From: Lentzea albidocapillata subsp. violacea
GTDB taxonomy: Bacteria; Actinomycetota; Actinomycetes; Mycobacteriales; Pseudonocardiaceae
DNA: 64,000 nt
NCBI RefSeq assembly: GCF_900100275.1
Contig: NZ_FNET01000006.1
Coordinates: 124,001-188,000 of the forward strand
Reading direction: 5' to 3'
The translations under genes were made by a program, and so were the position numbers. Below, one piece after another: positions 29,088 through 37,780 of this stretch. Position 1 is the first letter of the stretch, and each line of letters begins with the position of its first letter. Below the pieces are notes generated by a model. That model was not told where the DNA came from. It saw nothing but the letters and a program-made list of their open reading frames with translations, and made no database searches.

Positions 29088-29137
29088 TGAAACCGTACGG
29101 GGCCATGGACGGGGTCTACAACCCGATGGAGTGACAT

Positions 29138-29851
29138 ATGACCGAGGCCACTCGCCGAGAACGACTCCGCGCCGAGACCGAGCGTGAGATTCGGCAGGCG
29201 GCCCGCGCCCTCTTGGTGGAAAACGGCCGCGACGCGGTTACCCTGCGTGCTATTGCACGTAAACTCGGCATCACCGCGCCGGCCCTCTACCGCTACTACG
29301 ACTCGCACGACGCGCTCCTGCGCCAGCTCTGCGACGACATCTGCGCGGACATGGCGGCAGCGCTCTACGCGGACCTCGCCGCGGACACGTCGGGCGAGGT
29401 GGGATGCCAGGTCAGAGCGGTGTGCCACGCCTTCCGCCGCTGGGCCCTGGCCCACCCGCAGGAGTTCGCGCTGGTCTTCGCCTCGCCGCGCGACCCGATC
29501 GGCGCCGACCAGTTCGGGTCGGTGTTCCTGCAGCTCGCCGGGCAGCTGATCGCGTCGAACCTGGTCGCCACGCACGCGGACGACGACGTGCCCGAGGTGC
29601 TGCACGAGGACCTGGTGAGGTTCCAGCAGGTGCTGGTGGACGCGGTGTCGGAGCACGGCGTGACGATCGGCGACGACGTCCTGAACCTGGGCAAGATCTA
29701 CCACGTCGTCCAGTCGTGGGTGCGGCTGTACGGGCACGTGGCGCTGGAGGTGTTCGGGCGGTTCCCGTTCGCGGTGAGCAACCCGGAGCCGATGTTCGAC
29801 AGCATGCTCGACCAGATGCTGACGGACATCGGGTTCGCCGAAAACGAATGA
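29138..29851 (+). CDS. TetR-family regulator
   Basis: A 237-residue regulator with an N-terminal TetR helix-turn-helix (about 10-55, LRAETEREIRQAARALLVENGRDAVTLRAIARKLGITAPALYRYY) and a C-terminal ligand-binding domain of the TetR_C_13/WHG type (VRAVCHAFRRWALAHPQEFALVFASP). It is divergent from the MMPL exporter and likely its repressor, released by the exported compound or a signal of it. ATG preceded by GGAG. Confidence 0.92.
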   Translation: MTEATRRERLRAETEREIRQAARALLVENGRDAVTLRAIARKLGITAPALYRYYDSHDALLRQLCDDICADMAAALYADLAADTSGEVGCQVRAVCHAFRRWALAHPQEFALVFASPRDPIGADQFGSVFLQLAGQLIASNLVATHADDDVPEVLHEDLVRFQQVLVDAVSEHGVTIGDDVLNLGKIYHVVQSWVRLYGHVALEVFGRFPFAVSNPEPMFDSMLDQMLTDIGFAENE

Positions 29852-29884
29852 GGGGTGCCGCACCTTCAGGCGCGGCACCCCTCA
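29849..29884. terminator. Bidirectional hairpin between tetR and leuS
   Basis: A perfect 13-bp stem (29849-29861 with 29872-29884) starts at the tetR stop codon and lies 15 bases beyond the leuS stop, so it can end transcription from both convergent genes. Confidence 0.7.
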
Positions 29885-29898
29885 CGTTCAAGCGATGA

Positions 29899-32676
29899 CT
29901 ACAGCACGATGTTCACCAGACGGCCGGGCACGACGATCACCTTGCGCGGTTCGCCACCGGCGACCAGCTCGGCGATCTTCTCCTCGGCCAGCGCGGCGGC
30001 CTTGATCTCCTCCTGCGCCGCGGACGCGGAGACCACGACGCGCGAGCGGACCTTGCCGTTGACCTGGATCGGGTACTCGACCGTGTCCTCGACCAGGTAC
30101 TGCTCGTCGGCCTTCGGGAACGGGCCGTGCGCCAGCGAGCCCTCGTTGCCCAGCTTCGCCCACAGCTCCTCGGCCACGTGCGGCGCCTGCGGGGCCAGCA
30201 TCAGCACCAGGGCCTCGGCCAGCGGGCGGGGAGTACCGGACGAGTAGTGCTTGGTGACGTAGTTGTTCAGCTCGATCAGCTTCGCGCCCGCCGTGTTGTA
30301 GCGCAGGTTCGCGTAGTCGTCGTGGACGCCGGCGATCGTCTTGTGCAGCAGGCGCAACGCCTCGACGGACGGCTCTTCGTCCGTGACGCGCAGCGAGCCG
30401 TCGGTCTCGTCGACCAGGTTGCGCCACAGACGCTGCATGAACCGTTGCGCACCCACGACGTCCTTGGTCGCCCACGGCCGTGACACGTCCATCGGGCCCA
30501 TGGACATCTCGTAGAACCGGAAGGTGTCGGCGCCGTACCGTTCGCACATCTCGTCCGGCGTGACGACGTTCTTCAGGCTCTTGCCCATCTTCCCGTACTC
30601 ACGAGTGACTTCCTCGCCGTTGTACAGGTACTTGCCGTCGGCCTCGACGACCTCGTCCGCGGGCACGTGCACGCCACGCGGGTCGCGGTAGGCGTACGCC
30701 TGGATGTAGCCCTGGTTGAACAGGCGGCGGTACGGCTCGTCGCCGGACAGGTGGCCCAGGTCGAACAGGACCTTCTGCCAGAAGCGCGAGTACAGCAGGT
30801 GCAGCACCGCGTGCTCGACGCCGCCGATGTACAGGTCGACGCCACCGGGGTCGGTCGGGCCGTGCTCGGCCGTGCGCGGGCCCAGCCAGTACTGCTCGTT
30901 CTCCGGGTTGACGAACCGCTCGGTCTCGACCGGGTCGACGTAGCGCAGCTGGTACCAGCACGAACCCGCCCAGTTCGGCATGGTGTTCGTGTCGCGGCGG
31001 TACGTCTTCAGGCCGTCGCCCAGGTCCAGCTCGACCGTCGTCCACTCGGTCGCGCGCGACAGCGGCGGCGACGGCTCGGTGTCCGCGTCCTCCGGCTCGA
31101 AGGTGCGCGGCGAGTAGTCGTCGACCTCGGGCAGCTCGATCGGCAGCATCGACTCGGGCAGCGCGATGGCGGTGCCGGCCTCGTCGTAGACGACCGGGAA
31201 CGGCTCGCCCCAGTAGCGCTGGCGGCTGAACAGCCAGTCGCGCAGCTTGAACTGGACGGTGCCGTGACCGTGGCCGTTCTCCTCCAGCCAGCCGATCATC
31301 GTCTTCTTGGCGTCGTCGATCGCCATGCCGTCCAGGAAGCCCGAGTTCACCGCCGGACCGTCGCCGGTGAAGGCCTCTCCCTCGAAGCCCTCCGACGGCT
31401 GGACCGTGCGGATGATCGGCAGCTCGAACTTCTTCGCGAAGTCCCAGTCACGCTGGTCCTGGCCGGGCACGGCCATGATCGCGCCGGTGCCGTAGCCCAT
31501 CAGCACGTAGTCGGCGATGTAGACGGGGATGTCCTTGCCGTTCACCGGGTTCGTGGCGTACGCCCCGATGAAGACGCCGGTCTTCTCCTTGTTCTCCTGA
31601 CGGTCCAGTTCGGACTTCAGGGACGCGGCGCGCCGGTACGCGGCGATGTCTGCCACGCGATCGGGCGTCGCAATCTGGTCCACCAGCTCGTGTTCCGGTG
31701 CCAGGACCATGTAGGTCGCGCCGAACAACGTGTCCGGACGGGTCGTGAAGACCTCAATGCACTCGTCTCCCACCGCGAATCGGACTCGGGCGCCATGCGA
31801 GCGCCCGATCCAGTTGCGCTGCATGGCCTTGACCTTGTCCGGCCAGTCCAGCCGGTCCAAGTCGTCGATCAGCCGGTCCGAGTACGCGGTGATGCGCATC
31901 ATCCACTGGCGCAGGCTTTTCCTGAACACGGGGAAGTTGCCACGCTCACTGCGACCGTCCGCGGTGACCTCTTCGTTCGCCAGCACAGTACCCAGTCCGG
32001 GACACCAGTTGACGGGCGCCTCCGACATGTAGGCCAGGCGGAATTCGCCCAAGATCCTTTGCTGGTCGGCAAAAGACAGCTCAGACCACGTGCGGCCACC
32101 CTCGACGTCGCGCTCGCCAGACTCGAACTGCGAGATCAACTCGGCGATCGGACGAGCCTTGCGGGCGTCCGGGTCGTACCAGGAGTTGAAGATCTGCAGG
32201 AAGATCCACTGAGTCCACTTGTAGTACTCGGGATCGATAGTCGAGATGCGGCGACGCTCGTCGTGGCCCAGCCCCAGCCTGCGGATCTGACGCAGGTAGG
32301 TGTTGATGTTGTCCTCGGTGGTCTTGCGGGGGTGCTGACCCGTCTGCACCGCGTACTGCTCCGCGGGCAGGCCGAACGCGTCGAACCCCATGGTGTGCAG
32401 CACGTTGCGGCCGTTCATGCGGTGGTACCGCGCGAAGACGTCCGTGCCGATGAAGCCCAGCGGGTGACCGACATGCAGCCCGGCGCCGCTCGGGTACGGG
32501 AACATGTCCTGCACGAACAGCTTGTCGGCGGGCACGTCACCCTTGAGCGCGCCAACGGGGTTGGGCGCGTGGTAGGTGCCGTGGTTCTCCCAGTACCGCT
32601 GCCACCGCTCCTCGATCTGGTTCGCCAGCTCGGCGGTGTAGCGGTAGGCGGGAATCTCCGCCGCGTCCGTGCTCAT
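29899..32676 (-). CDS. leuS: Leucyl-tRNA synthetase
   Basis: A 925-residue class I aminoacyl-tRNA synthetase charging tRNA-Leu. The HIGH-type motif is in [16 protein letters not shown] near residue 60, the editing domain spans about 240-420, and the KMSKS-type motif reads KMGKS near 710, a variant seen in other actinobacterial LeuRS. The C-terminal domain is complete. ATG 32676 with GAGGG upstream matches the family start [11 protein letters not shown]; the frame stays open 22 codons further up through the attenuator, which is not coding. A leucine leader-peptide attenuator lies between promoter and gene. Confidence 0.97.
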   Translation of the reverse strand: MSTDAAEIPAYRYTAELANQIEERWQRYWENHGTYHAPNPVGALKGDVPADKLFVQDMFPYPSGAGLHVGHPLGFIGTDVFARYHRMNGRNVLHTMGFDAFGLPAEQYAVQTGQHPRKTTEDNINTYLRQIRRLGLGHDERRRISTIDPEYYKWTQWIFLQIFNSWYDPDARKARPIAELISQFESGERDVEGGRTWSELSFADQQRILGEFRLAYMSEAPVNWCPGLGTVLANEEVTADGRSERGNFPVFRKSLRQWMMRITAYSDRLIDDLDRLDWPDKVKAMQRNWIGRSHGARVRFAVGDECIEVFTTRPDTLFGATYMVLAPEHELVDQIATPDRVADIAAYRRAASLKSELDRQENKEKTGVFIGAYATNPVNGKDIPVYIADYVLMGYGTGAIMAVPGQDQRDWDFAKKFELPIIRTVQPSEGFEGEAFTGDGPAVNSGFLDGMAIDDAKKTMIGWLEENGHGHGTVQFKLRDWLFSRQRYWGEPFPVVYDEAGTAIALPESMLPIELPEVDDYSPRTFEPEDADTEPSPPLSRATEWTTVELDLGDGLKTYRRDTNTMPNWAGSCWYQLRYVDPVETERFVNPENEQYWLGPRTAEHGPTDPGGVDLYIGGVEHAVLHLLYSRFWQKVLFDLGHLSGDEPYRRLFNQGYIQAYAYRDPRGVHVPADEVVEADGKYLYNGEEVTREYGKMGKSLKNVVTPDEMCERYGADTFRFYEMSMGPMDVSRPWATKDVVGAQRFMQRLWRNLVDETDGSLRVTDEEPSVEALRLLHKTIAGVHDDYANLRYNTAGAKLIELNNYVTKHYSSGTPRPLAEALVLMLAPQAPHVAEELWAKLGNEGSLAHGPFPKADEQYLVEDTVEYPIQVNGKVRSRVVVSASAAQEEIKAAALAEEKIAELVAGGEPRKVIVVPGRLVNIVL

Positions 32677-32714
32677 TTCAAGGTCCCTCTCACGTCTGTT
32701 CCTGCCCCTGACAT

Positions 32715-32748
32715 GACGAAACCCCCCAGCCCAGACGGGCATGGAGGG
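32715..32748 (-). terminator. Attenuator terminator hairpin upstream of leuS
   Basis: On the minus strand a GC-rich stem, CCTCC-AT-GCCC then GTCT loop, GGGC-TG-GGGGG, is followed by TTTCGTC. It lies 39 bases before the leuS start and matches the terminator arm of a leader-peptide attenuator. Confidence 0.55.
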
Positions 32749-32750
32749 TG

Positions 32751-32786
32751 GCCGCGCCGACCGTCTCTCGAACAGGTCGTCGCGGC
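32751..32786 (-). promoter_or_regulatory. First attenuator hairpin after the leader peptide stop
   Basis: GCCGCG-A-CGACC pairs with GGTCG-G-CGCGGC around a 12-base loop. The stem begins at the last base of the leader stop codon, so ribosome position on the leader would decide whether it forms. Confidence 0.55.
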
Positions 32787-32815
32787 TAGATAAGGAGCAG
32801 GCGGGCCGTGCTCAT
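32786..32815 (-). CDS. Leucine leader peptide of leuS
   Basis: A nine-residue open frame MSTARLLLI with three consecutive Leu codons (CTG CTC CTT) before TAG. Its ATG is seven bases after a TACCGT hexamer (32828-32823), so it appears to be translated from a leaderless mRNA. The run of Leu codons, the stem starting at its stop codon and the terminator before leuS make it a probable attenuation leader: starving ribosomes would stall on the Leu codons and change the fold. The mechanism is inferred from the arrangement. Confidence 0.65.
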   Translation of the reverse strand: MSTARLLLI

Positions 32816-32822
32816 GTCCTCA

Positions 32823-32828
32823 ACGGTA
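32823..32828 (-). promoter_or_regulatory. -10 element TACCGT of the leuS leader
   Basis: Minus-strand TACCGT is seven bases before the leader-peptide ATG at 32815. Confidence 0.45.
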
Positions 32829-32914
32829 TCAGCGCAGCGCAAGCACGATGAACCGGGCGGTGGCGCCGAGCACATCTGGCCGGGGTGACTGCGAGGTCAA
32901 CGGCGGTCCCGTCT

Positions 32915-32920
32915 TACCCT
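32915..32920 (+). promoter_or_regulatory. -10 element TACCCT, leaderless start
   Basis: TACCCT lies six bases before the GTG at 32927 and decides that start over the upstream GTG at 32885. Confidence 0.5.
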
Positions 32921-32926
32921 CATGAG

Positions 32927-33331
32927 GTGAACATCGTGCTGTCGGTCGTCCTGGGTGTGCTCGGCGTCGCTCTCGGCGCGGTCGGTCTGCTCGGTCTGCA
33001 GGGCAGGCTGCGCCGCAACCGCTTCGTCGGCGTGCGCACGGCCGCCGCCCTGCGCGACGAGGAGACGTTCGCGCTGGCCAACCGGGTCGCGGGCGTGCCG
33101 AACGTCGCGGCCGGTGTCGTCGCCGTCGTGTCCGGCGCGATGGCGTTCGTGATGGCCGACCTGGCGGTGACCGCTGGGATCATCGGACTGATCGGTGCGC
33201 TGACGATCGCGCTCGCCGGTGGTGTGATGGGCAGCCGGGCGGCGGCGCTGGTGCCGGAGCCGGTCAAGCCCAAGGGCTGTGGTGGCTGCGCCTGCGGTGG
33301 TGGCGGTTGCTCTCCGCTTGCGGGGCTGTAA
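32927..33331 (+). CDS. SdpI-family membrane protein with Cys/Gly-rich tail
   Basis: A 134-residue protein with about three transmembrane helices (near 3-22, 60-80 and 85-105). The loop after the first helix, RRNRFVGVRTAAALRDEETFALANR, matches the SdpI family, whose founding member is an immunity protein against the SDP toxin; most members have unknown roles. The tail is odd: KGCGGCACGGGGC carries four cysteines within 11 residues, resembling a metal or cluster-binding clamp. The start is set by the leaderless pattern. It is divergent from leuS and convergent with the YqgE gene, 18 bases away. Confidence 0.8.
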   Translation: MNIVLSVVLGVLGVALGAVGLLGLQGRLRRNRFVGVRTAAALRDEETFALANRVAGVPNVAAGVVAVVSGAMAFVMADLAVTAGIIGLIGALTIALAGGVMGSRAAALVPEPVKPKGCGGCACGGGGCSPLAGL

Positions 33332-33337
33332 CCCGAC

Positions 33338-33351
33338 GTTTCACGTGAATC
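33338..33351. promoter_or_regulatory. parS-like site, one mismatch, overlapping the yqgE stop
   Basis: GTTTCACGTGAATC differs from the actinobacterial parS GTTTCACGTGAAAC at a single base. It is 20 kb from the main parS cluster and falls in the short convergent gap. Confidence 0.5.
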
Positions 33352-33928
33352 AGTTGTCGCGGACGTCCTTCGGGTAGGTCGACAGCAACGCCAGCGGCAT
33401 GCCCTGCCGGCGCAGCACCCTGCCCCACAGGTCGACCTTCGCGCCGGCCAGCACGTCGTCGGCCAGTCCGGTCACGACGATCCAGTCGCCGCGGTCGATC
33501 TCGCTCTGCAACTGGCTCTCGCCCCAGCCCGCGTAGCCCGCGAACACCCGCAGGCCGCGCACGAGCGGCATCAGGTCGTCCGGTTCGGCGTCGAGGTCGA
33601 CCAGTGCGACCGGGCCCTGCACGCTGACCAGGCCCTCCACGGCATCGGGGTCGGTGCCCGCCTTCAACGCCGCCAGGCACAGCGCCGTCTTCTGCTCGAC
33701 CGGGCCGCCTATGTAGATGCACTGCGGCTTCGTGACCTGTGAACCCCACGGTGGCAGTACGTCGTGCACCGCCACGTCGGAGGGGCGGTTCAGCACGACG
33801 CCGAGGGTCCCCTCTGGACGTTGGTCGATGATGTAGACGACGGTGCGTATGAAGTTCGGGTCGTTCAGGCTCGGAGCGGCAACCAACAGGGAGCCTGGCT
33901 CGACTTCGACTTCGTCATCGGGACGCAC
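33350..33928 (-). CDS. YqgE/AlgH family protein (UPF0301)
   Basis: A 192-residue protein matching the YqgE/AlgH family: N-terminal PGSLLVAAPSLNDPNFIRTVVYIIDQ, GVVLNRPSD, YIGGPV and VFAGYAGWGESQLQSEIDRGDW are all hallmark segments. The family is widespread and of unresolved function; AlgH was first linked to alginate control. GTG start at 33928. The gene overlaps a parS-like site at its 3' end and sits alone between the convergent SdpI-like gene and the RNA-like region. Confidence 0.92.
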   Translation of the reverse strand: MRPDDEVEVEPGSLLVAAPSLNDPNFIRTVVYIIDQRPEGTLGVVLNRPSDVAVHDVLPPWGSQVTKPQCIYIGGPVEQKTALCLAALKAGTDPDAVEGLVSVQGPVALVDLDAEPDDLMPLVRGLRVFAGYAGWGESQLQSEIDRGDWIVVTGLADDVLAGAKVDLWGRVLRRQGMPLALLSTYPKDVRDN

Positions 33929-33986
33929 GTCACCATGAAATCACCCGTGATCGCCGGAACAACTCAGGCCCGCACCCCGTTAGACT

Positions 33987-34136
33987 GGGGTGTCGGATGT
34001 CTTTGTGTCCCCCGGGCTCAACAGACAACCGCCTTCGCGGAATACCGTTCGGCTGGAGCCGCGTAGTGCGCCGCGCCGTGAGGCGACCTGGCATCCGGCA
34101 CCAGGGGAGCCGGACCGCGAGGTCCGGCTTTCGTGG
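33987..34136 (+). ncRNA. Candidate structured RNA upstream of the MFS gene
   Basis: The 238-base gap holds a chain of short hairpins on the plus strand: CCGC-CTTC-GCGG (34030-34041), CGGC-TGGA-GCCG (34050-34061), CGCC-GTGA-GGCG (34075-34086), CCTGG/CCAGG (34087-34105), and a 9-bp stem AGCCGGACC/GGTCCGGCT with GCGA loop (34108-34129) followed by TTCGTGGTTTT. Two loops are GNRA type. A -10-like TAGACT at 33981-33986 precedes them. This could be a small RNA ending in an intrinsic terminator, or a long 5' leader. I do not recognise a known RNA family. Confidence 0.35.
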
Positions 34137-34140
34137 TTTT
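34108..34140 (+). terminator. Intrinsic terminator of the RNA candidate
   Basis: A perfect 9-bp GC-rich stem with a GCGA tetraloop is followed by TTCGTGGTTTT. No annotated plus-strand gene ends here, which is why a separate transcript is suspected. Confidence 0.55.
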
Positions 34141-34154
34141 CACCACGACGCGCC

Positions 34155-34160
34155 TAGAGT
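34155..34160 (+). promoter_or_regulatory. -10 element TAGAGT, leaderless start
   Basis: TAGAGT is six bases before the GTG at 34167 (three before the in-frame ATG at 34164). Confidence 0.5.
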
Positions 34161-34166
34161 GCAATG

Positions 34167-35507
34167 GTGACAACGCTTGCGGTGGAGAAACACCACTGGG
34201 GATCACGCCGGTTCCTCGGCATCCCCGCCTACCGCAGACTTCTCGCCACCCGCCTCGCCTCCCAGTGGGGTGACGGGCTCTTCCAGGCCGGGCTCGCCGG
34301 TGCCGTGTTGTTCAACCCCGAGCGCCAGGCCGATCCCGCGGCGATCGCGGCGGGGTTCGCGGTGTTGCTGCTGCCGTACTCGCTGATCGGACCGTTCACG
34401 GGTGCGTTGCTCGACCGGTGGGACCGCAAGAAGGTCATCCTCGTCGCGAACGTCACGCGGGCCGCGTTCGTCCTGCTCACGGCACTGGCCGTGGGTGCGG
34501 GGCTGAGCGGGCTGCCTCTCTACGTCTCCGCGCTCATCGTGATGGGCATCGGCCGGTTCGTCGGGTCCGGCCTGAGCGCGTCACTGCCGCACGTCGTCGA
34601 CGAAGATCACCTGGTCGAGGCGAACGCGCTGGCCACGACGGCCGGCGCGGTCATGGCCGTGATCGGCGCGGCCAGTGCGATCGGGTTCCGCACGCTGCTC
34701 GGCGCCGGGGACGGCGGCTCGGCGTGGACCACCAGCATCGCCGTGGTCGGACTGCTGCTCAGCGCGTTCATCGCCAGCCGGTTCAAGGCGGGTGTGCTCG
34801 GACCGGACGAGGTCGACGAGCCGCACAACGCCATGACGGCCGTCGCCCGCGGTCTGCTGGACGGAGCGAAGGCCACCTGGCGCACGCCGAGCGTCACGGC
34901 CGGGCTGGCCGCGTTGCTCGCGCACCGGGCCGCGTTCGGCATGAGCCTGATGATCACGCTGCTGCTGATGCGGTACAGCCTGGAGGACGTCGGCATCCTC
35001 AAGGCGGGCATCGGCGGGCTCGGCGAGGTCGCGGTCGCCGGCGGCGCGGGTGTGCTGCTCGCCGGGATTCTGACGGACCGCATCGTCGACAGGTTCGGGG
35101 TCAAGCGCACGATCTGCGGCGCGTTGCTGCTCACGGCCGCGGCCCAGGTCGGGCTCGGGCTGCCGATGACGCTGCCGTCCATCCTGCTGGCCAGCTTCGT
35201 GATCATCTTCGCTGGTCAGATCGTCAAGCTCTGCGTGGACACCGCGGTGCAGCACGACGTCGGCGACGAGGTGCGCGGGCGCGTGTTCGCCCTCTACGAC
35301 ACCCTCTTCAACATCGCGCAGGTCACCGCGGTGTCGATCACGGCGATGGTGGTCCCCCTGGACGGGCGTTCGCCCGGCCTCCTCCTGGTCGCCGCGAGCC
35401 TCTACCTGGTCGGGCTCGGCGCCTACCTGATCCTGTCAGCGCGGAAACGGCAGGTGCAGCATCCCGGCCTCGTGCGCGAAGACGACAGCCGCCACTCGAT
35501 CGGTTAG
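34167..35507 (+). CDS. MFS transporter
   Basis: A 446-residue major facilitator protein with about 12 hydrophobic helices. The motif between helices 2 and 3, GALLDRWDRKKVILVAN, matches the MFS motif A (GxLaDrxGrkxxl), and a similar ILTDRIVDRFGVKRTI lies near residue 295. Similarity is of the MFS_3/enterobactin-exporter-like kind, so export of a small molecule is likely. GTG 34167 is chosen from the leaderless promoter; ATG 34164 adds one residue. The 3' end overlaps the convergent LuxR-type gene by 72 bases. Confidence 0.87.
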   Translation: MTTLAVEKHHWGSRRFLGIPAYRRLLATRLASQWGDGLFQAGLAGAVLFNPERQADPAAIAAGFAVLLLPYSLIGPFTGALLDRWDRKKVILVANVTRAAFVLLTALAVGAGLSGLPLYVSALIVMGIGRFVGSGLSASLPHVVDEDHLVEANALATTAGAVMAVIGAASAIGFRTLLGAGDGGSAWTTSIAVVGLLLSAFIASRFKAGVLGPDEVDEPHNAMTAVARGLLDGAKATWRTPSVTAGLAALLAHRAAFGMSLMITLLLMRYSLEDVGILKAGIGGLGEVAVAGGAGVLLAGILTDRIVDRFGVKRTICGALLLTAAAQVGLGLPMTLPSILLASFVIIFAGQIVKLCVDTAVQHDVGDEVRGRVFALYDTLFNIAQVTAVSITAMVVPLDGRSPGLLLVAASLYLVGLGAYLILSARKRQVQHPGLVREDDSRHSIG

Positions 35508-35705
35508 ATCCAGGCGCCGCAGGATCTCGGTCACCTCGTCGGCCACCCGCTGTTGCCCGATGCCGAGCACGCGCGCGATCTCGTGGTCGGCGTGGCCACG
35601 CGCGAGACACCTCAGCACAGCCCGTTGGTCGTCGGTCAGAACGTCGAGGTCCCGTACGGCAGGACCTGCGGAAAGCCCCCAAGCGAACATCTGCACCACC
35701 CCCAT
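35436..35705 (-). CDS. Single-domain LuxR-type helix-turn-helix protein
   Basis: An 89-residue protein that is almost entirely a LuxR/GerE DNA-binding domain: LTDDQRAVLRCLARGHADHEIARVLGIGQQRVADEVTEILRRLDLTDRVAAVVFA. There is no receiver or sensor domain. ATG 35705 has AGGGGGG three to nine bases upstream. The last 72 bases lie antisense to the end of the MFS gene, so each may affect the expression of the other. It could be a stand-alone regulator of the GerE type or a fragment of a larger regulator; the good ribosome-binding site favours a real gene. Confidence 0.65.
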   Translation of the reverse strand: MGVVQMFAWGLSAGPAVRDLDVLTDDQRAVLRCLARGHADHEIARVLGIGQQRVADEVTEILRRLDLTDRVAAVVFAHEAGMLHLPFPR

Positions 35706-35785
35706 GCGCCCCCCTGGCGCATCACCATGGTGCCTCCCCGCGCTGACGCTTCGCTAACGCGGGGATTGCATTCGCTCACAATGTG

Positions 35786-37222
35786 TCACGGGGCGGGTGG
35801 CGTGATCCCCTGTTCGCGCGCCCAGTCGAGCAACGCCGCCTCGGCTTCGTCGCGGTCCAGCGGCCCGCGGTCGAGCCTGAGCTCCTTGAGGAACTTCCAC
35901 GCGGCGCCGACCTCGCGGCCCGGCGGCAGGCCGAGGAGCTTCATGATCTCGTTGCCGTCGAGGTCTGGACGCACGCGCGCAAGGTCTTCCTCGGCCGCGA
36001 TGCGCGCGATGCGTTCCTCAAGAGAGTCGTAGGTCTTGCGCAGCAGGTTCGCCTTGCGCCTGTTACGGGTCGTGCAGTCGGCACGGACGAGCTTGTGCAA
36101 CCGCGTCAGCAGATCACCGGCGTCCGTCACATACCGGCGCACGGCCGAGTCGGTCCACTCGCCGTCGCCGTACCCGTGGAAGCGGAGGTGCAGGTAGACG
36201 AGCTTCGCGACGTCCTCGGTGATCTCCTTCGAGTACCGCAACGCCCGCAAGCGCTTGCGGACCATCTTCGCGCCCACGACCTCGTGGTGGTGGAACGAGA
36301 CACCGCCGCCGGACTCGAACTTCCGCGTCGCCGGTTTGCCGATGTCGTGCAGGAGCGCGGCGATCCTCAGCACCAGATCGGGTGATTGATCAACTTCTTC
36401 AAGATCGATTGCCTGCTCCAGCACAACCAGCGAGTGGTCGAAGACGTCCTTGTGCTGATGATGTTCGTCGATCTCCAGCTTCATGGCCGTGAGCTCGGGC
36501 AGCACGATGTCGGCCAGCCCGGTCTCCACCATGAGCTCGATGCCGCGGCGCGGGTGCGCGCCACACAGGAGCTTCGAGAGCTCCACCTGCACGCGCTCCG
36601 GCGTGATGCGGGTGAGTTGGCCTGCCATCGACCGCATCGCCTCGATCACCCGCGGCGCGGCCGTGAAGCCGAGCTGGGAGACGAACCGGGCGGCACGCAG
36701 CATGCGCAGCGGGTCGTCGCCGAACGACTCCTGCGGGGTCGCCGGGGTGTCCAGCACGCCGTCGCGCGCCGCCTGCAGGCCGCCGGTCGGGTCGACGAAC
36801 TCGCCGGCGGCGATGTCGAACGCCATCGCGTTGACCGTGAAGTCACGCCGGACCAGGTCGCCGTCGATGGAGTCGCCGAAGGTCACCTCGGGGTTGCGGG
36901 TCACGCCGTCGTAGACGTCCGCGCGGAAGGTCGTGATCTCGATGATCTCGCCCTGCTTCGACGCGCCGACCGTCCCGAAGGCGATGCCGGTGTCCCACTG
37001 CGCGTCGGACCAGCCGCTCAGCAGCTTCTGGATCTCCGCAGGTCGCGCGTCCGTGGTGAAGTCGAAGTCGTTCGTCGGGCGCCCCAGCACGGCGTCGCGC
37101 ACACTTCCACCGACGAGGTAGAGGCGTTTGCCGCCGGCTGCGAACCGAGCGGCGAGTTCGGCGACGACAGGTGTGATGGCGGGTGGTTCCACCACCGCAT
37201 TCTGCTGGAGCGATCGAGACAC
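35786..37222 (-). CDS. cca: CCA-adding tRNA nucleotidyltransferase / poly(A) polymerase family
   Basis: A 478-residue enzyme that adds or repairs the CCA end of tRNAs (the mycobacterial counterpart beside the same genes is called pcnA). The head domain has [26 protein letters not shown] with the metal-binding DxD, followed by the RNA-binding region, and a C-terminal HD domain (ALLHDIGKP with HHHEVVGA). GTG start, eight bases after TACGCT on the minus strand. It is divergent from the Nudix gene with only 42 bases between the start codons, as in mycobacteria. Confidence 0.93.
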   Translation of the reverse strand: MSRSLQQNAVVEPPAITPVVAELAARFAAGGKRLYLVGGSVRDAVLGRPTNDFDFTTDARPAEIQKLLSGWSDAQWDTGIAFGTVGASKQGEIIEITTFRADVYDGVTRNPEVTFGDSIDGDLVRRDFTVNAMAFDIAAGEFVDPTGGLQAARDGVLDTPATPQESFGDDPLRMLRAARFVSQLGFTAAPRVIEAMRSMAGQLTRITPERVQVELSKLLCGAHPRRGIELMVETGLADIVLPELTAMKLEIDEHHQHKDVFDHSLVVLEQAIDLEEVDQSPDLVLRIAALLHDIGKPATRKFESGGGVSFHHHEVVGAKMVRKRLRALRYSKEITEDVAKLVYLHLRFHGYGDGEWTDSAVRRYVTDAGDLLTRLHKLVRADCTTRNRRKANLLRKTYDSLEERIARIAAEEDLARVRPDLDGNEIMKLLGLPPGREVGAAWKFLKELRLDRGPLDRDEAEAALLDWAREQGITPPAP

Positions 37223-37251
37223 GGGAAACCAGCGTACTCAAGGTTCATAAG

Positions 37252-37257
37252 TACGAT
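37252..37257 (+). promoter_or_regulatory. -10 element TACGAT, leaderless start of the Nudix operon
   Basis: TACGAT is seven bases before the ATG at 37265. The opposing cca -10 (TACGCT, 37236-37231) lies 15 bases away on the other strand. Confidence 0.5.
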
Positions 37258-37264
37258 CGGCCGT

Positions 37265-37780
37265 ATGCCCCCGTCAGCCGCGCGTTCCGGGAGTCCCAAG
37301 CCGGGGCGCCGGAAGCGGCGCCGGGGCCGGAGGCTCGAGACCGTCGACGAGACGTCGGCCGGTGGCCTGGTGCTCGACGGAGAACAGCGGGCCGCGGTGA
37401 TCGGCAGACTTGACCGGCGAGGCCGGTTGCTGTGGTCTTTGCCCAAGGGTCACATCGAGGCAGGCGAGACCGCGGAGCAGACCGCGGTGCGCGAGGTCGC
37501 CGAGGAGACCGGTATTCATAGCAGGGTGCTGCGCCCGTTGGGGTCGATCGACTACTGGTTCGTCGCTGACGACCGCCGGGTACACAAGACGGTTCACCAC
37601 TTCCTCCTCGAAGCGACGGGGGGAGAGCTTTCCGACGAAGACGTGGAGGTCACCGAGGTGGCGTGGGTGCCACTCGGCGAACTGGACGAGCGACTCGCGT
37701 ATGCCGACGAGCGCCGCCTGGTCCGCCGAGCAGCCGAACTGCTCTCCGGCCGCTGCCGCAACGGGGCGGAGTCGGCGTGA
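37265..37780 (+). CDS. Nudix hydrolase (MutT4-like)
   Basis: A 171-residue Nudix protein with an Arg/Lys-rich N-terminus (about 10-24) and a complete Nudix box, [22 protein letters not shown] (Gx5Ex7REVxEExG). It hydrolyses a nucleoside diphosphate derivative; the syntenic mycobacterial gene is mutT4. It heads the conserved cluster Nudix-DUF6049-murJ, overlapping the next gene by GTGA. A very long upstream extension of the frame exists but reads through cca and is not coding. Confidence 0.9.
   Translation: MPPSAARSGSPKPGRRKRRRGRRLETVDETSAGGLVLDGEQRAAVIGRLDRRGRLLWSLPKGHIEAGETAEQTAVREVAEETGIHSRVLRPLGSIDYWFVADDRRVHKTVHHFLLEATGGELSDEDVEVTEVAWVPLGELDERLAYADERRLVRRAAELLSGRCRNGAESA

Noticed and set aside
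30667..32793. 708-codon plus-strand frame opposite leuS
   Set aside because: Antisense shadow of leuS.
33993..34107. SRP RNA, 6S RNA or a TPP/cobalamin riboswitch in the yqgE-MFS gap
   Set aside because: None of the conserved core sequences of these RNAs is present.
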